Source: Amycolatopsis sp. MtRt-6
GTDB taxonomy: Bacteria > Actinomycetota > Actinomycetes > Mycobacteriales > Pseudonocardiaceae
Assembly: GCF_017308975.1 (NCBI RefSeq)
Contig: NZ_JADWPD010000046.1
Coordinates: forward strand, 1-64,000
DNA length: 64,000 bases
Reading direction: 5' to 3'
This document shows, one piece after another, positions 55,291 through 63,526 of this stretch (within the stretch, counting starts at the first letter, position 1; each line of letters opens with the position of its first letter). A model generated the notes under the pieces. The model saw only the letters and a program-made list of their open reading frames with translations, was not told the origin of the DNA and did no database searches. A program made the position numbers and the translations under genes.

Positions 55291-56859
55291 CTACCTCGGG
55301 GTGGCGCCGGCTTCGCCATCGGCGATGACGAAGCTCGCGCGCGTGGTCACCGGGGCCCCGGGCCGGGAAACGTAGTCGACGACGCGGTAATCGGCCGTCC
55401 ACTCGGTCCGGGTCACGACGTTGCGGACGTAACCACGCTTGCGGTTGACGAACTTGATGTGCGGGTTCTCCCGCAGCTGCACGGCATCGCCGGCGTTCTG
55501 GTCGACGCCGTCGCCGCCGGAGGTGATCGAGGTGCCCACCAGTTCCGTGCCCACGGTCGCCGAAGCCGGGTTCGTGAAGTCGGCCTTGATGTCGGCGACG
55601 TAGCTCGCGTGCACGTCGCCGGTGATCACCACCGGGTTGCCCGCCTTGGCCAGGTGGTCGCGGACGAGGTCGCGCTCGACCGGGTAGCTGTCCCACGCGT
55701 CGTCGCTGAAGCTCGTCTCCGGGCCCGCGGTGAAGTCTCGGGCGGAGAAGAACACCTGCTGGGCCAGGATGTTCCAGCGCGCGGTGCGGCCGGCGAGGTT
55801 CCGCAGCAGCCATTCCCGCTGCGCGGAGCCGAGGATCGTGCGGGCCGGGTCGAGCCGCTCCTGCGGCGTCACCTCCTGGTCGTCGCGGAACTGGCGGGTG
55901 TCGAGCAGGTGCACGTCGGCCAGGTCGCCGAAGGTCAGCCGCCGGTGGATCCGGATGTCCGGGCCGGACGGACGCTGGGCGCGCCGCAACGGCATGTGCT
56001 CGTAGTACGCCTGGAACGCGGCCGCGCGGCGCTGCCGGAACACCGCCGGGTCCTGGTCGGGTTCGGTGTCGGGCTGGGAAATGTCGCCCGCCCAGTTGTT
56101 CTCGACCTCGTGGTCGTCGAACACGACCGCCCACGGGAAGGCCGCGTGGGCCGCCTGCAGATCAGGGTCGCTCTTGTACTGGGCGAGCCGGGTGCGGTAG
56201 TCGGCGAGCGTCCAGATCTCGGCCGCCGGCGCGTGCGCACGGCCGATCGTGCCCTGCGCGCCCCCTTCGTAGATGTAGTCGCCGAGGAACGCGACGAGGT
56301 CGAGGTCCTCCTCGGCCAGGTGCCGGTAGGCCGTGTAGAAGCCCTCCGGGTAGTTCTGGCAGCTGGCGAAGGCGAACGCGAACCGGTCGGTCCGCGCGCC
56401 CGGCCGCGGCGCGGTCTTCGTCCGGCCCACCGGGCTCAGCTCGCGGCCGGTCCGGAAGCGGTAGAAGTACTCGGCTCCCGGCCGCAGCCCGGACACCTCG
56501 ACGTGCACCGCGTGCGCCTGATCCGGGCGGGCCGGCTCGGCACCGGCCGCCACCACGCGGTGGAACCGCTCGTCCTCGGCGACCTGCCAGCTCACGGGCA
56601 CCGGCCGGGCCGGCATGCCACCGTCGGCAGCCAGGGGTTCGGGCGCCAGCCGCGTCCACAGCACCACGCCGCCGGGCAGCGGGTCGCCCGACGCGACCCC
56701 CAGCGTGAAGGGCGCCCGCACCGGCGCGCGCCCCGCGCCCTCGGCCGCCGCGGCCGGGATGCCGGACAGCGCGGCGGCGCCGAGCACGGCGCTACCGGCC
56801 AGCAGGACCTGACGGCGGGACGGCGCCGGACCCGCGGCGGCGTCGAATGGACCAGCCAT
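55291..56859 (-). CDS. phoD: PhoD-type alkaline phosphatase
   Basis: 522 residues. A Tat signal (SRRQVLLAGSAVLGAAAL) is followed by the PhoD N-terminal domain (FTLGVASGDPLPGGVVLWTRL) and the metallophosphatase core with FASCQNYPEGFYTAY, AFLGDYIYEGG, VVFDDHEVENNW and VVITGDVHASYVADI. These supply the Fe/Ca ligands of PhoD phosphomono/diesterases, exported folded. AGAGGTG precedes the ATG. The 250 bases upstream contain the palindrome GGTGTACACC (56945-56954) but no clear PHO box. Confidence 0.93.
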   Translation of the reverse strand: MAGPFDAAAGPAPSRRQVLLAGSAVLGAAALSGIPAAAAEGAGRAPVRAPFTLGVASGDPLPGGVVLWTRLAPEPLAADGGMPARPVPVSWQVAEDERFHRVVAAGAEPARPDQAHAVHVEVSGLRPGAEYFYRFRTGRELSPVGRTKTAPRPGARTDRFAFAFASCQNYPEGFYTAYRHLAEEDLDLVAFLGDYIYEGGAQGTIGRAHAPAAEIWTLADYRTRLAQYKSDPDLQAAHAAFPWAVVFDDHEVENNWAGDISQPDTEPDQDPAVFRQRRAAAFQAYYEHMPLRRAQRPSGPDIRIHRRLTFGDLADVHLLDTRQFRDDQEVTPQERLDPARTILGSAQREWLLRNLAGRTARWNILAQQVFFSARDFTAGPETSFSDDAWDSYPVERDLVRDHLAKAGNPVVITGDVHASYVADIKADFTNPASATVGTELVGTSITSGGDGVDQNAGDAVQLRENPHIKFVNRKRGYVRNVVTRTEWTADYRVVDYVSRPGAPVTTRASFVIADGEAGATPR

Positions 56860-57109
56860 GTGTCACCTCTTCCGAAAAGACCGTTGCGGCCTGCACACGC
56901 TAAGTTCGAGGGATGACTACGGTGCGACGTCCCGATGACCCGGCGGTGTACACCCGGAGGAAGTAGCAAACTCCCCCTCGGAGCAAAGAGTAACGGCGTC
57001 CGGCGAGGGCGCTTTCCCGGCGTGCGGGTGCCACGCAGTCGATCCCGGCATGGCGAAGATCAGCTCGGAGAACGAGGCAGCCGGGAAAGGGCCGCAGTGG
57101 CGCTGTGCG

Positions 57110-58690
57110 TCAACCGGGCCAGACGTGGGGGGCGTGGGTGATCAAGGAAGGGGTTTCCGTGACCTGGACGAGTTCGCCCGGACGCACTGCCGTGGTCGTG
57201 CCGTTGATCCGCGAGTGGGACTCGGCGCCCGGGCCCGTTGCCGTGAACGCGGTTCCCGCGTGGGTCCAGCGGATCACCCTCAGCCGGTCGGACTCGTCGA
57301 GGAAGGCGCACTGCCAGACGGTAGCGGGCAGTCCCGCGGCGAGCCCCTGCCCGCAGCCTCGCAACCGGGAACCGGTCAGCCAGCGTTGAAGTGTCTCGAC
57401 AGCGAGGGCGGCGCCGGTCGGCGGGCTTCCTTCGGCCTGCAGCACCAGGGGAAGCTTGCTGGAACCCCAGTTGTAGAAGTACATCCGCCGCAGGTTGAAC
57501 TCCCTGCCGTAGAGGCCGGCGAGGTAGAACCGCATCGCGTAGTCGGTGGAGCGCGCCGGGGGCAACGGCTCCCTCAGCGGGATGTCGTAGACCGTGCCCG
57601 TGTTCCACAGCGGCGGGTGAACGCCGGCCGCGTGCATCGTCGCGTCGAGTTCGCGCAGCAGCGGCACCAGCGTTTCCGGCGGGTCGGCCGCGTCCCGCTG
57701 GTACAGCTTCACGCCTGCGGCGTCGCAGTGCTGGTAACCGCCGAGTTCGGCGAACCGCCGCAGGATTTCCCGTGCTTGTGGTTGCCAGAGCTGTCCCATC
57801 GAGGGACAGACGAGCGTGGCGTCCGGATCGTTCGACCGCACGATCTTCGCCGCTCGCGCGGTCATCTCCACCAGCCTCTCGACCGACCCCGAGTAGTACA
57901 TGTGATGCGTGGCCTGCACCCACAGCTCGTAGGCGTGGAGCCGGCCCCGGTACCGGGACGCGAGGGCTTGGACGAAGCGATCCCAATCGGCGAGGTTCTC
58001 GGGCGCACCGGTGCGTGAACCGTCGGTGTAGGCGCCCTTCGGCGAGCCCGGTGCCGCCCACCCCGGTGTGCCACCCAGGACGAACAGCGTGGGCAGTCCC
58101 GCTTTCTCCGCGCCGTCCACCAGCCGGTCCAAGGTGGCCCAGTCGAACCGGTCGCGAGCCGGCTGCAGGTTCGCCCAGCGGGTCTGGCTGTCCCAGAAGC
58201 GCACACTGCCCACCCGGAACGCCGGCATGGTGCCGGTGGCGCTGTTCATGGTCACGCCGAACAGCTCCGGTGCCACCGGAACTGGCTGCGCCTGCCAGGC
58301 CGGCGCGGTGATCTGCGGGACATCCGTTCCGGCCGGGGTGCCGGAGGTCACGACGAAAACCATGAGCATCGCGACCGCGACCGCCACCAGCCGCGTTCGT
58401 GGGTGACCGGCTTTCCGCGCGCGGACCGTGGGGGCCGCCGGTGGGTCCTCGGCCGGCCGGGCGCCGCCCTCGCGACGGCGCCACCTGAGCAGCAGTTCAC
58501 TCAGCTCTTCGTCGGTCGCGCCGCACTCCTGGGCGATGCCGACGAGCAACTGGTAGTTCGGTGGCGCACTCCGTCCGGTGCAGTACCGGTGCAGGCTCGA
58601 ACTGCTGACATATGTTCGCTTGCCGAGCTCGGCGTAGCTGAGGCCGCTGCGTTGCTTCAGCTCCGACAGCAGCTTGGCGATCTCGTCCAC
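57110..58690 (-). CDS. Membrane-tethered XRE-type regulator with inactive-looking glycosidase-fold exterior
   Basis: 526 residues from GTG 58690 (GGGGGAG upstream). Residues 1-70 form an XRE/Cro HTH (RSGLSYAELGKRTYVSSSSLHRYCTGR). A basic linker and one transmembrane helix follow (about 101-116), predicting cytoplasmic HTH and external remainder. Residues about 145-440 resemble a GH39/GH-A clan barrel (FDWATLDRLVDGAEKAGLPTLFVLGG, ENLADWDRFVQALASRYRGR). Where active enzymes read WNEP the sequence is YELWVQAT (257-261), and the strand normally ending in TE reads LWNTGTVYD (361-369). Both catalytic glutamates thus seem missing. A ligand-sensing role is inferred. Divergent from a secreted cysteine protein. 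Confidence 0.8.
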   Translation of the reverse strand: MDEIAKLLSELKQRSGLSYAELGKRTYVSSSSLHRYCTGRSAPPNYQLLVGIAQECGATDEELSELLLRWRRREGGARPAEDPPAAPTVRARKAGHPRTRLVAVAVAMLMVFVVTSGTPAGTDVPQITAPAWQAQPVPVAPELFGVTMNSATGTMPAFRVGSVRFWDSQTRWANLQPARDRFDWATLDRLVDGAEKAGLPTLFVLGGTPGWAAPGSPKGAYTDGSRTGAPENLADWDRFVQALASRYRGRLHAYELWVQATHHMYYSGSVERLVEMTARAAKIVRSNDPDATLVCPSMGQLWQPQAREILRRFAELGGYQHCDAAGVKLYQRDAADPPETLVPLLRELDATMHAAGVHPPLWNTGTVYDIPLREPLPPARSTDYAMRFYLAGLYGREFNLRRMYFYNWGSSKLPLVLQAEGSPPTGAALAVETLQRWLTGSRLRGCGQGLAAGLPATVWQCAFLDESDRLRVIRWTHAGTAFTATGPGAESHSRINGTTTAVRPGELVQVTETPSLITHAPHVWPG

Positions 58691-58811
58691 GTGCTCCCCC
58701 TCCCCCGGCCGAATGCTAACGAAACGCCGGCCCCCGCCACAGCCCCGCGGCCGAAGCATGGCCCAGGCCGTCTCATCGGCGAGGTGAACGCGCAGGTCAG
58801 AGCCTGCCGCG

Positions 58812-58872
58812 GCGTCCCGCCCCCCGGACGGGACGCGAAGATCTTGATATCGGCCGGCTGTCCCGGGGACAG
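58812..58872. promoter_or_regulatory. Two inverted repeats sharing GTCCC/GGGAC half-sites
   Basis: GCGTCCC (58812-58818) pairs with GGGACGC (58830-58836). CTGTCCC (58858-58864) pairs with GGGACAG (58866-58872) around one base. Both lie in the divergent promoter region, the second 50 bases before the secreted-protein start. They are candidate operators for the XRE protein. Confidence 0.55.
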
Positions 58873-58922
58873 TACTTCCGGGCGGCGGCCGATCAGGGCG
58901 TCGCGATGATGAGGGGAGCACA

Positions 58923-59372
58923 ATGCGACTTCAGGCGTTGACGAAACGGATGGGGCCGGTGGTGGCCACGGCCGCGGCCGCCGTGCTGCTGGGGTTCACC
59001 GGAACGGCACAAGCGGCTCCGGCCGCGCCGGAGCCGGGCATGATCGTGGTCGAGGAAGTGGTGCCCGCGGGCGCGGACGCGCCGGTGCAGACGATGGGCA
59101 CCAGCTGTACCTGGCCGGCCTGCGGGGAGGCGCACAACCGCACCGGGAAGAGCCTGGAGATCGACCGGGACTCCTCGTCCCACTGGAGCTGCAAGGTGGA
59201 CAGCGACCACCGGAAGACGCTCAAGGACGGCGGTGACTCGACCGACTACTGGAAGGACACCGACTGCGTCCGGTCGAAGACGTGCAAGGTCTACTTCCGT
59301 GGCGAAACCTACGACCCCGGTGAGTGGATCCGGCTGTACAACCCGACCTGGTTCTACAACCTCAACTGCTGA
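58923..59372 (+). CDS. Secreted six-cysteine protein of unknown family
   Basis: 149 residues. Signal peptide ending GFTGTAQAAPA, a short acidic spacer (MIVVEEVVPAGAD), then a compact domain with six cysteines: SCTWPACGEA, HWSCKVDS, DTDCVRSKTCKVYF and the terminal NLNC. Three disulfides are likely. Many charged and aromatic residues (WIRLYNPTWFYNLNC) suggest a binding or toxin-like domain, but no family is recognised. GAGGGGAG precedes the ATG. Confidence 0.78.
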   Translation: MRLQALTKRMGPVVATAAAAVLLGFTGTAQAAPAAPEPGMIVVEEVVPAGADAPVQTMGTSCTWPACGEAHNRTGKSLEIDRDSSSHWSCKVDSDHRKTLKDGGDSTDYWKDTDCVRSKTCKVYFRGETYDPGEWIRLYNPTWFYNLNC

Positions 59373-59783
59373 CCGAGCCCGGCAAGGCGATTCGTGACGC
59401 CGGCCGGGGCGACGGCGGGTTTCCGCTGTCACCACGGCCGGCGGTGCCACCCTGCAACGACTGTCAGGCGGTCCTGGTCGCGCCGCCCGTCGATGAGGTG
59501 GCCCGAGCCGGTCGTCTCGCTCTGCTGCTGCAGGACGCCGGCCTCCGCGGCGGCGGAGAGCACGACGTCATCGCCAGAGCAGCGCGCTGGCGGGTCTACA
59601 CCCTGTCTCCGATGAGCACACCCTTCTCCCCTGCTCACCGGCGATGAAGGGCTGCCCTCCGGCGGCAAGCCCATCCGCTCAGCCCGATCCCGGCCCTGCT
59701 CCAAGCCGCACTTCACACGTAGGCCGCCGATGCAATGTCGGGCGTCAACGTCCACGTTGCTCCAGGTCAGGGTGAGAACGGCC
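59373..59783. other. Intergenic stretch without assigned gene
   Basis: About 410 bases. One plus-strand frame (DCQAVLVAPPVDEVARAGRLALLLQ region near 59460-59530) has protein-like composition but no start or domain. Nothing else is seen. Confidence 0.35.
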
Positions 59784-60215
59784 TTACCGGACAACCCTTC
59801 GCGAACCGGTGCTCTCTTGGTGAACATCGGCCGGGTTGATGACACGACGGGCAGCGTTCATGACAGTGCACTGGCTTGAGGCCGCCCTCGTGATCGTCAA
59901 GACGTACGGCAGGGTGCGTCGTCCGAGCTCCTCGAAGATCTTGCCCGCCTGACTGCGCAGGCTTTCCAAAAAGGGGCACAGGGCCGACGAGCTCCACAGG
60001 TCGATGGGATACCAGCCGACGACGTACACGCCCGCATCCGTCGTCTCGGCCGGCAAGTACCGATTCGCGAGCTGGTCGCGTTGAGCCGTGGAAACCGCCG
60101 TATGCCATGAGCCCTTGATCTCCACCGGGACGCTCACTACCTCGGCAGCGTCGAGTTCGCGACCAACCACCGACGGCCGACCTACTGGTGCCGCCACGGC
60201 GACACCAGCACCCAA
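59784..60215 (-). pseudogene. Truncated PD-(D/E)XK-like nuclease-fold fragment
   Basis: The frame reads VSVPVEIKGSWH, then STAQRDQLANRYL, AGVYVVGWYPIDLW and ends at 59784. The E-x-K (VEIKG) after a hydrophobic strand, followed by a helix with Q and a GVYVVGW strand, is the layout of restriction-endonuclease-fold domains at the ends of larger mobile or defence-associated proteins. The upstream part is replaced by unrelated DNA with a recombinase remnant, so this is a C-terminal remnant. Fold assignment is by pattern only. Confidence 0.5.
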
Positions 60216-60433
60216 CGCACGGCCTCGAACGACCGAAGACGCTCTACATCCGCGAAGACCACCTCGTCGACGAGATCAGCATCCGACTCGGAGATGAAGG
60301 CAACGACGGCCGCGCCACATCGGAGTTTGATCGGCTACGGCACGGACGTGTGGCAGCGGCGCTGCGCGAGTCAGGAAAGATCATTGTCTACGACGGCGCC
60401 GAATTGCGGCTCGAGGAGACCGATTCGAGCTGA
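60170..60433 (+). pseudogene. C-terminal remnant of a serine recombinase
   Basis: One frame carries TYWCRHGDTSTQ (zinc-ribbon-like), the next PKTLYIREDHLVDEISIRLG and ALRESGKIIVYDGAELRLEE to a TGA at 60433. 'K-T-x-Y-x-R-E-D-x-L' is characteristic of the region after the zinc ribbon in actinomycete recombinases. A frameshift and loss of the catalytic domain make it a remnant. 60434-60689 holds nothing recognisable. Confidence 0.55.
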
Positions 60434-60689
60434 TCTACGATCGCTCCAGCTTCAAGATCGCGTTTCGCGATCCGTGGGGTAATACTGGGTCCGAGGACGA
60501 TCGTGCTCGCTAACCACAACACTATCGCTGGCCGAGCAATCTTGATTCAGCGCCACAATGCAGGCGAGCTGACGAGACAGTGACACGGTTGCCCCGCTTC
60601 ATCACGTCGCGCGCACAGCGACATTGCGTCACTGACCTCACACCTCACTCTCGGGCGCCGCCGACGTCAGTACCGCACGTCAACCACGG

Positions 60690-61223
60690 ACAGTCAAGGC
60701 CTCATCGACTGGAGCCGCGCGATCGTGGACGGTGCCTGCGTGCGGGCCAAAAAAGGGGATCTCTGACCGGTCGGAGCCCCGTCGATCGAGGCAAGCCCGG
60801 CTCGAAATCCACGCCCTGTCCCACCGCGCCGGGCTACCGCTGGTCGTGGCCATCTCAGCAGCCAACACCCACGACATCCATGCCCTCAAACCCCTGGTCA
60901 TGGCAATCCCGGCGATCAAGTCCCGGCACGGCCCACGCCGGCGCAAGGCCGCCAAACTGCACGCCGATAAGGCCTACGACCAACCCGGCCTGCGGCGCTG
61001 GGTCCGCGACCGCGGCATCAAGGTCCGCATTGCCCGCAAAGGCATCGAGACCAGCAAGAAACTCGGCAAGCACCGCTGGGTCATCGAACGCACCATGGCC
61101 TGGCTCACCGGATACCGCCGCCTCACCCTGCGCTACGAACGCAAAGCAGCGCACTTCCTCGCCTTCCTCATCCTCGGCGCAGCCCTCACCTGCCACAAGA
61201 AGCTCCGCAAACTCACCACATGA
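60690..61223 (+). mobile_element. Degraded IS5-family transposase (DDE half)
   Basis: Pieces in three frames: GLIDWSRAIVDGACVRAKKG, then SLTGRSPVDRGKPGSK, then a long frame IHALSHRAGLPLVVAISAANTHD to LHADKAYDQPGLR and HRWVIERTMAWLTGYRRL, ending in a stop at 61223. These contain the D-V-D-S-like first Asp, second Asp (ADKAYD) and final Glu (IER) regions of IS5 transposases. The N-terminal half and two frames are broken, so it is inactive. Confidence 0.85.
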
Positions 61224-61229
61224 GACAAG

Positions 61230-61491
61230 CTGTCAGGCGTACTACGAGAGTGCCGAGCAGCTCCCGATCAACGCGCGGATCGGCCGGTTCCCACCGCTGC
61301 CGGTCCCGCTCGGGGTGGCGGTGTTCCCGCACGCCGCGTTCGTGGCCATCCGCCGTTTCGCCGAACGCGACTTCCCGACGATCATCCGCTGGACCGAGTA
61401 CGACCGCGGCGGCCACTACCCCGCGATGGAAGAGCCGGACCTGTTCGTCGAGGACGTACGCATGTTCGCCAGGGCCTTGAAGAAGACCTGA
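61230..61491 (+). pseudogene. Epoxide-hydrolase-like C-terminal fragment
   Basis: The frame reads AYYESAEQL, then VPLGVAVFPHAAFVAIRRFAERDFPTIIRWTEYDRGGHYPAMEEPDLFVEDVRMF. This is the C-terminal part of epoxide-hydrolase alpha/beta proteins, including the catalytic histidine in GGHYPAMEEP. The N-terminal half is not found on the other side of the IS5 remnant, so an insertion followed by deletion is likely. Confidence 0.75.
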
Positions 61492-61631
61492 CTGCGTGTG
61501 GTGCGGACGAACTGCGGCTCGTTCGCAGACCGGCGCACGCCGGTGCGCGCCGGTCCGGGTCACCCCCGGGCCGGGCGGCCGGGTGCGCCGTACACGCACC
61601 AGGTGGGATCGGCTCGGCCCACCACCGCACG

Positions 61632-62480
61632 TCAGGGCATGCGGAGGACGCGCATGAACGGCACCAGCAGCCACGGCCGCCTGCCGTGCACCCGTACCTT
61701 TCCCCGGCACATCGCTGACAGCCTGCCGAGCCGGTGGAACAGCATCAGGTTCAACGCCGCCGGCTCGAACGACACGATCGCGTCCGGATCGCTGCCCGGG
61801 CCTTCGGCCGTGAGCCGGCCGCCGCGGAGCACCAGCGTCACGGTGGTCGTGTGGCGGGAGCGGAACTCGACCGCGATCCGCCGCGCCGGCGGATTCCGCG
61901 CGTCGAGGATCTCGCCCGGGTCCGTGCGGACCATCCCCACGAGGAACAGCTCGAGGAACAATGCCGCCTGCCACGACGGGATCGCCCACGCGCGCCCCTC
62001 TGCGCGCGCGATGTCCCCGCCGTGGATCAGCAGCTCGTTGACGAGGTGGGCAAGGATTCCCGCGACCGGCACCCGCGAGCCCCCGAGCCAGTCGATGGGC
62101 GTGGCGGGGTCCATCCCCTCGCTGCGCGCGAGGATCTCGGCCACCGCGGTCCGCATCCCCCGCGCGAGCACGACCACGTCCCGCTCGGCGAAGGCGTCCA
62201 GCGCCGTCCGGTTGAGCTCGGCCACCGAATGGATGGTCGTCCCCGGCGCCAGGTCCAGGAACTCGTACCCGGCGGAGGGCGGGGAGTGCGGGTCGACCAT
62301 CACCGTGTAGGAGGACGCGATCCCGACGACGTGGGCCGCGGTCTCGGCGATCGACCATGCTTCGGTGGCCAGGGCGCCGGGGACCGTGGCGGATTCGACC
62401 AGGTCGGCGAACCGCTGTCCCGCGTCGGCGAGCGCGGCACGGGCCGCCGCCCACTGCTCTCCGGTGATCGTAACGTCCAC
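61632..62480 (-). CDS. MDMPI N-terminal/SCP2-type protein (maleylpyruvate isomerase family)
   Basis: 282 residues from a GTG. A DinB/MDMPI four-helix domain covers about 1-170, with putative zinc ligands in AETAAHVVG and HLVNELLIHGGD. A C-terminal SCP2-like domain follows (TVTLVLRGGRLTAEGPGSDPDAIVSFEPAALNLMLFHRLGRL). Such proteins use mycothiol or bind hydrophobic ligands; specific reaction unknown. GGGAGG precedes the start. Confidence 0.82.
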   Translation of the reverse strand: MDVTITGEQWAAARAALADAGQRFADLVESATVPGALATEAWSIAETAAHVVGIASSYTVMVDPHSPPSAGYEFLDLAPGTTIHSVAELNRTALDAFAERDVVVLARGMRTAVAEILARSEGMDPATPIDWLGGSRVPVAGILAHLVNELLIHGGDIARAEGRAWAIPSWQAALFLELFLVGMVRTDPGEILDARNPPARRIAVEFRSRHTTTVTLVLRGGRLTAEGPGSDPDAIVSFEPAALNLMLFHRLGRLSAMCRGKVRVHGRRPWLLVPFMRVLRMP

Positions 62481-62548
62481 GCCCCCACCTCCCTGTCAGG
62501 CTTGCGCCACCGTAGCGGTCACCATGGCCGGCAGGCTTCTTCACCTGT

Positions 62549-63046
62549 GCCGAACCGGGGGCCGCGGCACGGCTCGCCTGCACCCGGCTGACGATCACCG
62601 CGCTCACCGAGGCCGGTGAGCGGCGGGTGCGAGTGTGGCGGTGCGCCGAGCCACTGACCGCCCGCGCTCCTGCGGATCGGGTGCGCTGGCAAAGCGAAGG
62701 CTGGCTCACCGTCCGCGACGGCGACCGCCCCAGCGCCGGGATCGTGCGGCTGACCCTCGATCCCGAGGAGGTCGTCGGCGGGCAGGCGCTGCAGCTGCAG
62801 CTCGGCGCGATCGGCCAGGACGCCGACGCCGCCGAGCGCGCCGGCCGGGCACTGGTACGGATCCAGGGCCTGCTCGGCCCCGACGCGGTGTCCACCCCGC
62901 TGCTGGACGGCGGCCGCGGCCCCGGCGAGCGCGTCCGGCTCATTCCATGGGGCGAACCCCGACGCCCCGTGCTCGAAGACCGCCCATGGCCGGGACGCTT
63001 GCCCGTCCCCTCACCGGCGCTCGTGCCTGCCGACCCGGTCTCGGCG
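62549..63046 (+). pseudogene. imuB: C-terminal remnant of ImuB-type (Y-family polymerase-like) protein
   Basis: An uninterrupted frame from about 62549 reads AEPGAAARLACTRLTITALTEAGE, then RVWRCAEPLTARAPADRVRWQ, LVRIQGLLGPDAVSTPLL and GERVRLIPWGE to PWPGRLPVPSPAL. This is the C-terminal part of actinobacterial ImuB, the accessory protein of the DnaE2 mutasome. The polymerase-like N-terminus is absent, and the frame runs into a tRNA fragment, so it was cut at both ends. Confidence 0.75.
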
Positions 63047-63049
63047 GCA

Positions 63050-63087
63050 GGTCAAGGGGTCGCAGGTTCAAATCCTGTCAGCCCGAC
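63050..63087 (+). other. 3' part of a tRNA-Pro gene, probable attachment site
   Basis: From the 3' side of the anticodon stem (GTCAAG), through the T arm GCAGGTTCAAATCCTGT, to the acceptor strand CAGCCCG plus discriminator A, the sequence fits a tRNA-Pro, probably GGG anticodon. The 5' half is missing and replaced by imuB-derived DNA. Such half-tRNAs mark att sites of actinomycete integrative elements. Confidence 0.75.
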
Positions 63088-63100
63088 GGACACACTTGCA

Positions 63101-63138
63101 GGGCCCGTGACCAGCACACCGCCGCTCACGGGCCCTTT
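63101..63138 (+). terminator. Hairpin downstream of the tRNA fragment
   Basis: Ten-base perfect stem GGGCCCGTGA / TCACGGGCCC with a 15-base loop and a TTT tail; likely the original tRNA terminator. Confidence 0.7.
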
Positions 63139-63526
63139 GTGTTGCCTTGACCCGTTCCGCTCGCACAAGGCGATCCCCTGGCTACTTTCCGCATCGCCTC
63201 TTGATCCCGAATCACCTCCTCGAACACTTCCCCATTTCGCGACATTCAGTGGTTGTCCCCTTTTGACTGAATGATCGAGTTCGCAAGCGGGTCGCGCCGG
63301 TGGGAAAATTACCCGCGACCAAAAGGTGGATCGGCCGTTCGGCGCAGTGACCGAAACATCGCGCCCGGTCGGCGAGCCGATCTATTCCCTCTTTGGGCTC
63401 TCACCCTTGCGGTGAAGATTTCGCACCTACGGAGATGCCCGCTCGCTCCTCACGACAGAGTATCGCTGCAGGGAGAAGCGCCGGAATCCGGTGCCGAAAA
63501 CAAACAATGAGCTCCGAGGAGCGGTG
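63139..63526. other. AT-richer leader of the multicopper oxidase gene
   Basis: About 390 bases with no credible gene. The composition is less GC-rich than its surroundings; a promoter for the oxidase is presumably here but no clear -35/-10 pair stands out. Confidence 0.4.

Noticed and set aside
56945..56954. GGTGTACACC as a PHO or zinc-type operator of phoD
   Set aside because: A ten-base palindrome alone is too weak, and no repeated GTTCACC-type units are present.
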